Part shown: positions 50,983 to 60,866 of the stretch, in pieces
Layout of the letters: each line of letters opens with the position of its first letter
Position numbering within the stretch: position 1 is the stretch's first letter
Notes under the pieces: generated by a model
Told to the model about the DNA's origin: nothing
The model's input: only the letters and a program-made list of their open reading frames with translations
Databases searched by the model: none
From: Aldehydirespirator sp965261105
GTDB lineage: Bacteria > Actinomycetota > Acidimicrobiia > Acidimicrobiales > Aldehydirespiratoraceae
Direction of reading: 5' to 3'
DNA length: 64,000 nucleotides
Assembly (NCBI GenBank): GCA_965261105.1
Contig: CBDHCM010000006.1
Span: forward strand, 1,178,001-1,242,000
Program-made: the position numbers and the translations under genes

Positions 50983-53210
50983 CCCTGTCCGGGTCCGGGA
51001 ACGCTCGTGCCTGCCGGTGGACGGCATTCGTAGACCCTGACGTAGTCCACCACGAACTCTGCCGGGAACGCCGTCGTGTCGGGGACCTGGTGGCCTGGCC
51101 AAGTCTCCAGGGCCCAGTTGCCGACGGTGTTGTTGATGACGATGAAGAACGGCACATCGAATGGCGCGTACGGGCTGTCCACCGGCTCTTCGCTCTCCTT
51201 GGGACGTGAGAACCAGTCGCTTTGCGGCACGGTCAGGACCCGCCGATCGTCTACGTAGAACCGGATCGATGCGGTGTCCCACTCGACCGCGTACAAGTGG
51301 AACGACTCAGCCGGATTGACCGGCAGGTTTGTCAGCGTGAACGGGTTGTCGAAGGGGTATCCCATGTGGACGACGTGATGGACGCCCCATCCGGGTCCTG
51401 GCAGTTGCGCGTCGATCTGGCCCCGGGGGTTCCCGCCCCGGCCGATGTTGGCCCCCTCGGCGATGTCGATCTCCCCTCCGGCCGCGTCGTTGCCGTAGGG
51501 CGAGTTGCGAGGGCGCATCCAGTACGCGAAGAACGTCCCGTGCCCCTGCGGCAGCCTGCCGAGCAACTCGATCCGGCCGTAGGTGAAGCTCTGGGTGCTG
51601 TCCACCCGTCCGGCAGTGAAGTCTCTCAGCTGGAACTCCCCCGGCGTGAAGGCCGTCAGTGGACCGAACTGATTGCCGCTGCCCGTCCACGTGTTGGTGC
51701 CGGCGTACCGCTCTCGCAGCGTTCGCAGGTGCAGCATGCCGTCGGAGACGTGGACGTTCTCGGGGCGGTCGGTGTCGCAGGCGAGGTACACCGGCGGGCA
51801 GTTGTTGATCGCCTTCCACTTGGAGGCGTCCACCGAGGTGCCGCTGAACTCGTCCGACCAGGCGAGTTGCCAGTCGTTGCCGCTGTGGACGCCCCTGCTG
51901 CTCATCGGCCAGCTGATGAGCACCTCGCTGCTCGCGACGCTGTGGTCCCCGGACAGGACGATCTTGGCCAGGTCGAACGGCCCGTGCACCTGCTTGCGGA
52001 GCGTGAACTCGGCCACGCCTGCGCCGTCGGTCCTGGCTCGGCCCGCAATCGTGCCGTCGATGTGGATCTCCAGCGCCTGGTCCGCCAGCGGAGTCGTGCC
52101 GTCGACCACTCGCGCGGTGATCGTTCTGGCTGCGCCCGCGTGCGGCCTGTCGGGGCTCACCGAGACGGTGATGCGGCGGGATTCCGGCGACTGCCAGAAC
52201 ACGCCGACCGGACGCGACACGACGTCGGTGGTAGCGACCTGCACCTGGACGGAGTCGTAGCCGCCCCCGTTCGGCGACCCCATCGGGGCGCTGTAGGTGA
52301 ACGTCGCCCGACCGCTGCGGTCGGCGATCACGGTGCCTCGGCCGGCAGCGTCAATGATGAACCTCAACCTCGCGCCGAACAATGGAATGCCTTCGAGGTC
52401 CGTGACGGTGGCGACGATCCTGACGCCTTCGCCGGCCGTCGGTCGCGGGTCGTCGACTTGGACGGCCACAACCGGCGTGACGTCGGTCAGGTCGACGGCG
52501 GGAATCATGGCTCGTGCCAGGAAGGTGGCCATCTGGGCTCGGGTGACGGGCCGTTGCGGGCAGTAGCGCAGCGGGTCCTGGCTGCAGCCGGCGGTGATGC
52601 CGGCCGCGGCGAGGGCGTTGATGTTCGGGGTGTGGCTGCTGTCGTCGTCGATGTCCGCGAAGCCTGCGGACTCGGCCGGCTCGAGGCCGAAGGCGCGTGT
52701 CAGGAACGACGCCATCTGTGCTCGGGTGACTGATTTCTCGGGGCAGTAGCGCAGCGGGTCGGTGGCGCAGCCGACGGTGATCTCAAGCTGCGCGAGGCGC
52801 TCGACATGACCCGCCCACCGATGGTCGGCCGAGACGTCGGCGAATCTGGAGTCCTGCACCTGGGGCGGGTCTGCGTCCTCGAGGGCGCGGATCAGCCACA
52901 CCGCCATCGTGGAGCGTTCGATCGGCTCGGTGGGGCAGAACCGGCCGTCGCCGCAGAGGGTGCCATCGAAGAGGCCCTGGGCCGCGAGCGCGTCGATGGC
53001 GGGCCTGTGCACGCCGCCGGCGACATCGGAGTAGGGGTCCTGCTGAGCAGATCCGGGGTCCTGCTGTGCTGTCGCGCCCGGTGCCGCCGCTACTGCGGCT
53101 GCGACCAGCGCTGCGACCGCAACGAGGGCCGCAAGCCGCGCGTGCCCGCGGCCCGCCAGCTTGGATGACTTGAGGCTCCGGGAGGGGGACAGCGACATTC
53201 GAGCTTCCAA
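50967..53210 (-). CDS. Secreted GH16 glycoside hydrolase with S-layer-like repeats
   Basis: A 747-residue exported enzyme. A signal peptide (ARLAALVAVAALVAAAVAA) is followed by three S-layer-like repeats (about 60-235) of the form GCATDPLRYCPEKSVTRAQM, two Ig-like domains (about 245-445), and a GH16 catalytic domain (about 450-735). The active site is GGEIDIAEG, with nucleophile and acid/base Glu flanking Asp. GH16 enzymes cleave beta-1,3/1,4-glucans or galactans; substrate unknown. It may trim or remodel the polysaccharide made by the neighbouring genes. Start 53210, or an ATG at 53198 (MSLSPSRS). It is convergent with the methyltransferase gene. Confidence 0.92.
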   Translation of the reverse strand: MEARMSLSPSRSLKSSKLAGRGHARLAALVAVAALVAAAVAAAPGATAQQDPGSAQQDPYSDVAGGVHRPAIDALAAQGLFDGTLCGDGRFCPTEPIERSTMAVWLIRALEDADPPQVQDSRFADVSADHRWAGHVERLAQLEITVGCATDPLRYCPEKSVTRAQMASFLTRAFGLEPAESAGFADIDDDSSHTPNINALAAAGITAGCSQDPLRYCPQRPVTRAQMATFLARAMIPAVDLTDVTPVVAVQVDDPRPTAGEGVRIVATVTDLEGIPLFGARLRFIIDAAGRGTVIADRSGRATFTYSAPMGSPNGGGYDSVQVQVATTDVVSRPVGVFWQSPESRRITVSVSPDRPHAGAARTITARVVDGTTPLADQALEIHIDGTIAGRARTDGAGVAEFTLRKQVHGPFDLAKIVLSGDHSVASSEVLISWPMSSRGVHSGNDWQLAWSDEFSGTSVDASKWKAINNCPPVYLACDTDRPENVHVSDGMLHLRTLRERYAGTNTWTGSGNQFGPLTAFTPGEFQLRDFTAGRVDSTQSFTYGRIELLGRLPQGHGTFFAYWMRPRNSPYGNDAAGGEIDIAEGANIGRGGNPRGQIDAQLPGPGWGVHHVVHMGYPFDNPFTLTNLPVNPAESFHLYAVEWDTASIRFYVDDRRVLTVPQSDWFSRPKESEEPVDSPYAPFDVPFFIVINNTVGNWALETWPGHQVPDTTAFPAEFVVDYVRVYECRPPAGTSVPGPGQGCETP

Positions 53211-53662
53211 GAAGAGACGACCGGGGCGACGCTATAACACGGTCTGGCCTGCTTCAAGTCGGTGCCCGTCCACCTCCGCCATGAGTAGCGTCAGAAATAC
53301 CCTCTGACCTTTATAGACATAAGTTGAACACAACTTGGAACGTGCGCGGACAGACCCTCCGCGCGCTCGCAGATCGCTGACGTTGCAAGGGAAATCCAAC
53401 CCGTCTCGGATCAATCCGCGCTGCCTCTCAGTTAGCACTGTAGCTATCAGAGACAGGAGCGGCGACTCCGCTTCATCCGCTCATCGGCGCGAGTCGATAG
53501 CGCCCTACGTTGGGGGGTCAACTCCCTGGACGCGGGGTCGCTGGGGCTGTTTCGAGGCTGGATTGTCGGTGACCGACCACAAGCCCGACAACACGCCCAC
53601 CCCAAGGGACTATCAACTCCTATTCTGAGTATTTTCTCCCTTTATTAGTAGCCGATGCCGAT
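53211..53662. other. 452-bp intergenic region with an inverted repeat
   Basis: No convincing gene. It is AT-richer than its surroundings, suggesting promoters for both divergent genes. AAGTTG (53321-53326) and CAACTT (53331-53336) form a palindrome with a 4-bp spacer; TCAGA and TCTGA (53291-53307) form another. These may be operators of either gene. Confidence 0.35.
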
Positions 53663-54937
53663 ATGCTCGGGAGTGTGGCGGAGTACCGGCGCCATCATGT
53701 GGACACTCTCGTTGAGCGTTTGGCGGAACCGCCGCAGCGGCTCATTGCCGTGTTCGGCCCGCGGCAGACGGGCAAGACGACCGCAGTCCGCCAAGCGCTT
53801 GCGTCTTCGGCACTGCCCTGCCGGCGGGAGGCGGTGGACATGCCTGGCGAGAGCGGACCTGGGCTGGCGCCCGGGCCGCCGGCCGAGGACGGCGGCTTGG
53901 CGATGCTTCCGGGCGCGGTGCGCGACCGACAATGGTTGGTGGAGACCTGGGAGGCCGGCAAGCGACTGGCGTGGGACTCCGAGCGGGGGTTCGTCCTCGT
54001 CCTCGATGAGATCCAGAAGATCCGCGGCTGGTCCGAAGCCGTCAAGGGTCTATGGGACGCCGACCCGGACCGGGAATGCCCGCTGCACGTCGTGATTCTC
54101 GGCTCGGCGCCGCTGCTCATGCAGGCCGGACTCAGCGAGAGCCTCGCGGGACGCTTCGAGCCGGTGCGGGTCACCCACTGGTCCTTCCCGGAGATGTCCG
54201 ATGCGTTCGGAATCGATCTGGAGCAATATGTGTTCTTCGGGGGCTACCCAGGCGCTGCTTGGCTGATCCAAGACTTCGAGCGCTGGCGCGCCTATGTCCG
54301 CGAGGCCCTCATCGAGCCCAACATCGAGCGCGACGTGCTCGCGATGACCCGGGTCGACAAGCCGGCGCTGCTCAAGCGACTGTTGGAGCTCGGGGCGCTG
54401 TATTCGGGTCAGGAGCTGTCGTACAACAAGATGCTCGGTCAGCTTCAGGACGCCGGCAACACGGTCACGCTGAGCCGATACCTCACGCTGCTGGGCAATG
54501 CGGGCCTGCTGACCGGGCTGTCCAAGCACACGGAGCGCCCCGTGTTGACGAGGGGTTCGTCTCCGAAGCTGAACGTGCTCAACACGGCGCTGATGGCCGT
54601 CATCTCCGGGTACACGTTCGAGGAGGCCCGAGACGACCGCACGCAGTGGGGCCGCATCGTTGAGAGCGCGGTCGGAGCCCACCTCTTGAACTCGGCGTCG
54701 CCCCGGACCGATGTCAGGTATTGGCGCGACGGTGACGACGAAGTCGACTTCGTTCTCCACCGGGGGCCCCGAACAGTCGCGGTCGAGGTGAAGAGCGGCA
54801 GGAGGCGGGCGCGGCGCTCGGGTCTCGCCGAGTTCGAGCGGCGCTTCAACCCGCAGGCCTCGTTCGTCGTTGGAGAGGACGTAGCGGTGGGCGAGTTCCT
54901 GTCGCAGCCGGCCGACCATTGGATCGACACGTCATGA
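53663..54937 (+). CDS. AAA ATPase with DUF4143 domain
   Basis: A 424-residue protein. The N-terminal P-loop ATPase has LIAVFGPRQTGKTTAVRQAL (Walker A, 32-40), FVLVLDEIQKIRGWSEAVKG (Walker B, DE at 115-116) and a sensor-like VVILGSAPLL. The C-terminal DUF4143 part ends with DEVDFVLHRGPRTVAVEVKSG, which has the D...E-V-K pattern of a PD-(D/E)xK nuclease fold. Such ATPases are common in bacteria and archaea and often linked to mobile or defence loci; their function is poorly defined. The stop overlaps the next gene's ATG (ATGA), coupling it to the NACHT-like protein. Confidence 0.85.
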   Translation: MLGSVAEYRRHHVDTLVERLAEPPQRLIAVFGPRQTGKTTAVRQALASSALPCRREAVDMPGESGPGLAPGPPAEDGGLAMLPGAVRDRQWLVETWEAGKRLAWDSERGFVLVLDEIQKIRGWSEAVKGLWDADPDRECPLHVVILGSAPLLMQAGLSESLAGRFEPVRVTHWSFPEMSDAFGIDLEQYVFFGGYPGAAWLIQDFERWRAYVREALIEPNIERDVLAMTRVDKPALLKRLLELGALYSGQELSYNKMLGQLQDAGNTVTLSRYLTLLGNAGLLTGLSKHTERPVLTRGSSPKLNVLNTALMAVISGYTFEEARDDRTQWGRIVESAVGAHLLNSASPRTDVRYWRDGDDEVDFVLHRGPRTVAVEVKSGRRRARRSGLAEFERRFNPQASFVVGEDVAVGEFLSQPADHWIDTS

Positions 54938-57900
54938 ACACGGCGGTAAGCCGCACGTGCACCGAATTGGGCGACGACGTTTCCGGCAGCGTTGTCGGCA
55001 TCGGCCCGCTCTATACCGAGAGCAGGCCGCTGGACGAGTTCCGCACGAGGCCCGCCTATGTGCTGCTCGGCGATCCCGGGGCGGGCAAGACGACCGAGTT
55101 CCACCGCGAGAGCACAGAACTCGGTGACGCCGCGCTGATGCTCAGCGCGAACGACTTCATCGAGTTGGACTTCGACTCTAGGGAGTGGCGCGGCCGGATT
55201 CTGTTCATCGACGGTCTCGACGAGATGCGAGCAGGCAAAGAGGACTCCAGAGTCCCCCTGGGCGACATCCGCAACCGGCTCGATCGCCTCAAGCCCCCCG
55301 GCTTCCGCATCTCGTGCCGCGAGGCGGACTGGCTGGGCCACAGCGACCGCCGCAGCCTCGAGGCCGTGTCGCCCGATTCGCGGATCACCGTGCTGAGGCT
55401 CGACGAACTCGACGACCAGCAAGTCACCGAACTCCTGCTGCACCAGCACAACCAGACCGATCCGCAAGGGTTCATCGACAAGGCGCGCCGGCACGGCGTC
55501 GACGGCCTTCTGGTCAATCCTCTGACGCTGCGCCTGCTCGTCGATGCGGTCAAACCGGGGGGAGACTGGCCTGACAGCGGCCGCAAGACCCTCGAGATGG
55601 CCTGCCGGCAGATCGCGACCGAGCACAACCAGGAGCATCGAGTGGCGACGCACCCACCACAGCCGGCGACAGTCGTCGACGCGGCCGCCTGGTTGTGCGC
55701 CCTGCAGCTGCTCGCCGGCATTGAGGGGTACGTGCTGCCCGCCGGGACCGCAGCGCCTTCGTTCGTTTCTCTCACCGAACTAGTGGAGCCTCCGGCTCGT
55801 CTGTCCCTCGGCGACCTTGAGCACGCGCTGACCACGACACTGTTCAGGGCGACCGGTGACGGATTTGTTCCTTTGCACCGTCGCGTCGCGGAGTTCCTCG
55901 CGGGGCGGTGTCTCGCCCAGCTCATCGACGACGGCGTGCCGGCTCGCAGGGTGGTCTCTCTCATGACTGGCAAGACCGACGACCGCGTGGTCACCTCATT
56001 GCGAGGCTTGTCAGCCTGGCTGGCCGCGCATAGCCGCGAGGCGCGGCCGCGGCTGCTCGACGCCGACCCGGTGGGTGTGGGCCTGTACGGCGACATCGGG
56101 GAATTGACCCCACGTGAGAAGGAGCGGCTCTTGGAGTCCTTGGTGACGTTCGCCGGGGAGGGGCCTGTGCTCGGCCACCAACGCCAGGACGGCCGCAGCT
56201 ACGGATATCGAGACGACACGGCTTGGGCGTTGCGGTGTCTCGCAACAGCCGACATGGTCCCCGCGATAAGGGAACTGATCAGCGGTCCGAGCATGACCCC
56301 CTCGAACAACAGGCTCACGATTCTGATTCTCGAGGCGTTGTCACACGCAGCCGATCCCCAGTCCGTTGCCGACCTGGAGCAGGACCTCGAAGCCATCCTT
56401 TGGAGCGACAGCCAGGCAACGCCGATCAAGTGGGTGGCTTTGGAGGCCTACCTGCACATCGTCCCTGCGAGCGATGACCGCACGCGCTCCCTCCGGCTGC
56501 TGCTGGACGCAGTTCAGGATGGTTCCGTTCCCGACCCAGACGACGAGGTTCGCGGAGGGCTGCTGGAGGTCCTCTACCCCGAAGCGGTTACTCCCTCGGA
56601 TGTGTGGATCTACGCCCCTGCTCCAAGGCACCCTGACCTGATCGGCCGCTTCTGGAGGTTCTGGCATTGGACCCTGCTGAACAAGTCTTCGGGCCGGCAC
56701 CTCGCGAAGCTGCTGGACTCACTGCATCAGCAGGCGTCCCGCGTTCTCCCGGCCCTGGAACAGTCCGGCCCGGAGGACCTTCCAAATGAACTCTTGGCGC
56801 GTTGCTTGGAGGCCAACGGCGACAACGCGGAGCCTGCACATCTGTATGGCTGGCTCGCCGCGGCGGGGGGCCTTCTCGATCAGTCTCCCATCCGGGAGGA
56901 ACACGCACGGCGCGTCCGCGCCTGGCTGGAGGCCCGTCCCCACATCCAGAAGGAGATCGTTCTCACCTGGCTCCGACAGCGCGATCCGGACGATTCCGTT
57001 CATCCGGTTGCGAATTGGTTCTGCGAGGCGCTGTACGGCTCCACGCTCCCGAGGGACTTCGGGCTGTGGTGCCTCGATCAGGCGCTGGAGATCGGGGACA
57101 CAGAACCGCACGTGTCTGAGGGGCTGCTGTTGGAGGCGTACCGGTCACTGCATGGCCCATCGGCGGGCGGAGGCCTGACGCTGGAGGCCATGCGCGAGCG
57201 ACTACGGGGCGCACCGACGCCGGCTGCGCAGCTCGAGGACTTCTGTGAACACCACTCGTCGCAGGAGGCCTCGATCGAGAGCGAACACCAACGCAAGAGG
57301 CGGGATCGCCTAGAGCAGAGGGAACAAGAGCAACGGCAACACAGCGAGGACTGGGCGACCCACCTGCGCGACCACCAGGACGAGCTGCGGGAGAACCGGT
57401 TCTCGCCCCAGAGTCTGGCCACGCTGGCCAACGTCCACTTCGGGCTGATTGCCGGCGCCGACCGGCACAAGTCGCCTCGGGACCGCATCAGCGACTTCAT
57501 AGGCGGCGACCCGCGTCTGGTGGACGCGGTGATGGCCGCTCTGCGTGACGCCGCTTTGCGAGACGACCTCCCGGAGGTCGATCAGACGGTCTCGTGGGCG
57601 CTCGAGTCGAGGCACTCGTGGCTGGCTCGCCCGGTGCTCGCCAGCCTGAACCTGCTCGACGACGAGGACCCGGGTCGCCTCGACGCGCTCCAACAAGCAC
57701 GGAAGCGCAAGGCGCTGGCTATCTACTACTGCGTCCCGCGTGGAGCCGACACGCCGCGCTGGCACGACCGCCGGCTCCGCGACGATCCCGACCTGGTCCT
57801 CGGCGTCCTGTACCAGTGCGCAGTGGCGGACGTGCGCGCCGGTAAGGATGTCCCTTCCGGCCTGAACGAACTTGATGGCGCAGACGGACACCACGACCAA

Positions 57901-59163
57901 GTGCACGATGCGCGGCTCAGGCTGCTCGAAGCGTTCCCGACCCGAAGCTCCAACCAGCAGCTGCCCCTGCTGGACCGCCTCCTGACCAAAGCGCTCGACC
58001 ATCCGGACCACGCGGCGCTGCTGGCTCTGGCCGAGCGAAAGCAAGCATCAACGAGCATGCCCATCGGCCAGCGGGTCCGGTGGTGGGCAACCAGCGCGCT
58101 CATCGTTCAAGGCCCCCGCCTGCAGAAGCTCAAGACCGACCTGGCCAACAGCGAGGTCCGAGTCCGGCACTTCGCCGAGCTCCTCAGATACATCTGGGAT
58201 CGGCACGACGGCCACAGCTCGATCCTCGCCGACATCGAAGACCCGGCAGCGCTGAGGCAGCTGATCGAGATCCTGGGACGCTGGTGCGGTGCGCCTCAAT
58301 ACCGCAGCGGATTCGTCACCCTCGAGATGGCGATGTCGGACCTGATTGCCAGGCTCATCGGTCAACTCGGCTCAGAACCTGATGACAAGGCCCAACAAAC
58401 GCTGACAGACCTGCTCGAGAACCCCGCGTTGCACGGTTGGCATCCGCACCTCAGACATGCACTGGAAGAACATCGCGTCATCCACCGCGACGCTTCCTAC
58501 AGCCACCCCAGCATCGAACAGGTACAAGACACGCTCAAGGACGGGCCACCCGCCGGCGCCGCGGACTTAGCGGCGCTGCTGGAGGACCGGCTCACCGACA
58601 TGTGCGCAGACCTGAAGGGCAGCAACAGCGACTTCTGGCGGCAGTTCTGGAACGAGGACCGGCACCGCCGCTTGACCGAAGCCAAGCCCGAGGACTCCTG
58701 CCGAGACGCGCTCTTGACCAACCTGCAGCTCCGTCTCCCCGACGAAGTGGACGCTGTGCGGGAAGGCTCCTACGCCGCCGACACCAGAGCTGACATCCGC
58801 GCCAACTGTCTCGGGTTCAACGTGCCGATCGAGGTCAAGAAGGACTCCCACCCTGATCTCTGGAAGGCGATGCGCGATCAACTCATGGCCCAGTACACGA
58901 CCGACCGCGATACCGAGGGCTACGGCATCTACTTGGCCCTATGGTTCGCAGACCCCGACAAACCGGCCGGCCGCCACCCCGACGGCAGCCGCCCGAGCAC
59001 GCCCGAGGAACTCCGGCGCCGACTGGAGCAGCAGCTGACCGCCGACCAAGCTCGCAAGATCGCTGTCATCGTCATGGACGTCGCCAAGCCCAGCCACAGG
59101 GGTGGGCAGCGAGTAAGGAACCACCCAGCAAGCAGCAAAGCAGAGCGCCCGCGAAAGTGTTGA
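54934..59163 (+). CDS. Large NACHT-like STAND NTPase with C-terminal PD-(D/E)xK-like motif
   Basis: A 1409-residue protein. The N-terminal NTPase has YVLLGDPGAGKTTEF (Walker A, 42-56) and RILFIDGLDEMRAG (88-101), the NACHT-type DGxDE Walker B, followed by a winged-helix-like segment. About 900 residues of helical, repeat-like sequence (sensor-type solenoid) come next, with an acidic/basic coiled coil (KRRDRLEQREQEQRQ) near the middle. Close to the C-terminus, ADIRANCLGFNVPIEVKKD contains D1287...E1300-x-K1302, a PD-(D/E)xK-like motif. It resembles antiphage Avs/NACHT proteins, which sense phage products and then activate an effector (established for the class). An effector nuclease at the C-terminus is unusual; in many the effector is N-terminal. 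The ATG at 54934 overlaps the DUF4143 gene. Confidence 0.82.
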   Translation: MNTAVSRTCTELGDDVSGSVVGIGPLYTESRPLDEFRTRPAYVLLGDPGAGKTTEFHRESTELGDAALMLSANDFIELDFDSREWRGRILFIDGLDEMRAGKEDSRVPLGDIRNRLDRLKPPGFRISCREADWLGHSDRRSLEAVSPDSRITVLRLDELDDQQVTELLLHQHNQTDPQGFIDKARRHGVDGLLVNPLTLRLLVDAVKPGGDWPDSGRKTLEMACRQIATEHNQEHRVATHPPQPATVVDAAAWLCALQLLAGIEGYVLPAGTAAPSFVSLTELVEPPARLSLGDLEHALTTTLFRATGDGFVPLHRRVAEFLAGRCLAQLIDDGVPARRVVSLMTGKTDDRVVTSLRGLSAWLAAHSREARPRLLDADPVGVGLYGDIGELTPREKERLLESLVTFAGEGPVLGHQRQDGRSYGYRDDTAWALRCLATADMVPAIRELISGPSMTPSNNRLTILILEALSHAADPQSVADLEQDLEAILWSDSQATPIKWVALEAYLHIVPASDDRTRSLRLLLDAVQDGSVPDPDDEVRGGLLEVLYPEAVTPSDVWIYAPAPRHPDLIGRFWRFWHWTLLNKSSGRHLAKLLDSLHQQASRVLPALEQSGPEDLPNELLARCLEANGDNAEPAHLYGWLAAAGGLLDQSPIREEHARRVRAWLEARPHIQKEIVLTWLRQRDPDDSVHPVANWFCEALYGSTLPRDFGLWCLDQALEIGDTEPHVSEGLLLEAYRSLHGPSAGGGLTLEAMRERLRGAPTPAAQLEDFCEHHSSQEASIESEHQRKRRDRLEQREQEQRQHSEDWATHLRDHQDELRENRFSPQSLATLANVHFGLIAGADRHKSPRDRISDFIGGDPRLVDAVMAALRDAALRDDLPEVDQTVSWALESRHSWLARPVLASLNLLDDEDPGRLDALQQARKRKALAIYYCVPRGADTPRWHDRRLRDDPDLVLGVLYQCAVADVRAGKDVPSGLNELDGADGHHDQVHDARLRLLEAFPTRSSNQQLPLLDRLLTKALDHPDHAALLALAERKQASTSMPIGQRVRWWATSALIVQGPRLQKLKTDLANSEVRVRHFAELLRYIWDRHDGHSSILADIEDPAALRQLIEILGRWCGAPQYRSGFVTLEMAMSDLIARLIGQLGSEPDDKAQQTLTDLLENPALHGWHPHLRHALEEHRVIHRDASYSHPSIEQVQDTLKDGPPAGAADLAALLEDRLTDMCADLKGSNSDFWRQFWNEDRHRRLTEAKPEDSCRDALLTNLQLRLPDEVDAVREGSYAADTRADIRANCLGFNVPIEVKKDSHPDLWKAMRDQLMAQYTTDRDTEGYGIYLALWFADPDKPAGRHPDGSRPSTPEELRRRLEQQLTADQARKIAVIVMDVAKPSHRGGQRVRNHPASSKAERPRKC

Positions 59164-59188
59164 CCAGGAGGGGGCCGATGTGATGTTC

Positions 59189-59266
59189 GAAGTGTGGGCG
59201 CAGCGGAGCCGCGGTCCGTGAGCCGACTACGGTTTGAAGTGTGGGCGCAGCGGAGCCGCGGTCCGT
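59189..59266. repeat. 31-bp direct repeat (two copies, period 47)
   Basis: Copies at 59189-59219 and 59236-59266 begin GAAGTGTGGGCGCAGCGG and end GGTCCGT. They lie between the NACHT-like gene and the O-antigen-ligase-like gene, before the chosen start codon. Confidence 0.8.
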
Positions 59267-59297
59267 TTCGCCGTCCGAGGAACGCGGCTCGCTCGGT

Positions 59298-60848
59298 GTG
59301 AAATCCGTTTCTCGCGGGTTGTGCACCCGTCCATTGCGCTGCTGGCGGGCCGCCGTGGGCGCGGCGCTGCTGCTGGTCTTCAGCAACGGACCGGTCTTGC
59401 GGTTGGCGGGGTGGCTGGACCGGCCGGGGCTTTGGAACGACTGGGCGGTCTGGCCATTCTTCGCGGGCGCGGCGGCGGCTTCGGCGGTTCTTGCTTGGGC
59501 CGTTCGGCGCCACGGCGGCCGCGCCGCGGGCCCGGCCGGCCGCGAGGTCCCATCCAGCCGCGCGCTGATGCGAGAGCCGCCGTCGCGCGCTGCGATGGTT
59601 GCGATTGCGTGGTACTCGGCGGCCGCGGTGGCGTCGAGCCTGTGGAGCGTCTACCCGAGCGCGACCCTGTGGCGGTCGATCGTGTATCTGGGCCTTGCCC
59701 TGCTGGGGCTGGCTCTGGCCGGGCTCACCGACGACGAACTGTCGACGGCCCTGGTCCTGCTGGCGAGTGTCGCGGTGGCGGGCAGCCTGGCCGTGATCGT
59801 GCTGCAACACGATGTCGGCACCGACCGTCACGGCAACTGGATCGGCATGTACACGAACCGCAACTCCCTGGCACCCCTGGCCGCGCTCGGGGTGATCGCC
59901 GGGCTGCGCTGGCTGCTGCCGAGGTCGGTGCCGCTCTCACAGCAGGGCGACGGCAGCGCGGCGTCCGGGGCCGAGCCGGTCGGGTGCGATCACCCACCTC
60001 GAGGCCGGCATCGGCAGCAACAAGCTGGTGCGGCGTCCGGGGCCGAGCCTGCCGGGTGCGGTCACTCTGCGCAAACCACGGGAACTGCCGGCGTCGCCGG
60101 TACCGCCTCGTCCGTGGGGCGACGCGCCTGGGGCGCGCTGCTTGTGGCCGCGTCGCTGGCGACCCTGATGGGTGCGGGCAGCCGCACCGCCTGGCTGGCG
60201 CTGGCAGCCGCGCTGGTTGCGGTCTCGGCGCTCGGTGCCTCAAGGGCCGGCGCGCCCCGGATGCGCCTCAGGGGACCGTGGCGGAGGGGAGCCACCGTTC
60301 TCGGCGGGGCGTCGGTGGTCGTGGGGATGGGCGTGGCCGTCGTCATGGAAGCCTGGAACGTCCCTACATTCTCCCAGCGGCGGACCATCTGGAGTCTCGT
60401 TTGGGATCGCGTGCTGGAGAGGCCCTGGCGCGGTCACGGGTTCTTCGCCTTCTGGGAGGTGCCCGAGTTGGTTGCCGAGCACGACCTGCTGGAGCTGGGC
60501 AGCGCTCACAACAGCCTGGTCGAGACCGCGCTCGGCTTGGGCGTTCTCGGCACCGCGCCGCTGGTCGTGCTGGCAGTGCTGGCCGCGGTCAACGCGGGCC
60601 GCGGCCTCTGGCTGCGCCCATCGGCCGACACCGGGATGTGGGCGGCGGTGACGGTGTTCGTTCTTGTCGAGAACATGACCGAGAGCTTCGTGCTGTGGTT
60701 CTCCCACATCTGGGTGCTGCTGCTGGTCGCGGCGCTGCGGCGCAGCGCTCCCGCGATCGGAGCGGCCTCGCCTGCGATGACTGCGCCAGTGCCTGCGACC
60801 CAGTCGGACCGTCCGAACGGGGCCGCTCCGCGAGCGCGCCCGGCGTGA
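59298..60848 (+). CDS. O-antigen ligase/polymerase-like membrane protein, second paralogue
   Basis: A 516-residue integral membrane protein closely similar to that at 36698-37951. Shared segments are LLLVFSNGPVLRLAG, MYTNRNSLAPLAALGVIAG, MGAGSRTAWLALAAAL, SQRRTIWSLVWDRVLERPW, AHNSLVETALGLGVLG and ENMTESFVLWFSHIWVLLL. It has an additional loop of about 60 residues, rich in Gly, Ala, Gln and Cys-Gly pairs (AASGAEPVGCDH and a near-repeat AASGAEPAGCGH), inserted after the YTNRNS block. That loop looks like low-complexity expansion. GTG 59298 was chosen because sequence before it is part of the direct repeat; GTG 59241 is in frame. Confidence 0.82.
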   Translation: MKSVSRGLCTRPLRCWRAAVGAALLLVFSNGPVLRLAGWLDRPGLWNDWAVWPFFAGAAAASAVLAWAVRRHGGRAAGPAGREVPSSRALMREPPSRAAMVAIAWYSAAAVASSLWSVYPSATLWRSIVYLGLALLGLALAGLTDDELSTALVLLASVAVAGSLAVIVLQHDVGTDRHGNWIGMYTNRNSLAPLAALGVIAGLRWLLPRSVPLSQQGDGSAASGAEPVGCDHPPRGRHRQQQAGAASGAEPAGCGHSAQTTGTAGVAGTASSVGRRAWGALLVAASLATLMGAGSRTAWLALAAALVAVSALGASRAGAPRMRLRGPWRRGATVLGGASVVVGMGVAVVMEAWNVPTFSQRRTIWSLVWDRVLERPWRGHGFFAFWEVPELVAEHDLLELGSAHNSLVETALGLGVLGTAPLVVLAVLAAVNAGRGLWLRPSADTGMWAAVTVFVLVENMTESFVLWFSHIWVLLLVAALRRSAPAIGAASPAMTAPVPATQSDRPNGAAPRARPA

Positions 60849-60866
60849 TCAGCCGTCCTCGCCCGC

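Noticed and set aside
53232..53438. A 68-codon minus-strand frame in the intergenic region
   Set aside because: No ribosome site, no recognisable family, and it spans an inverted repeat; probably chance.
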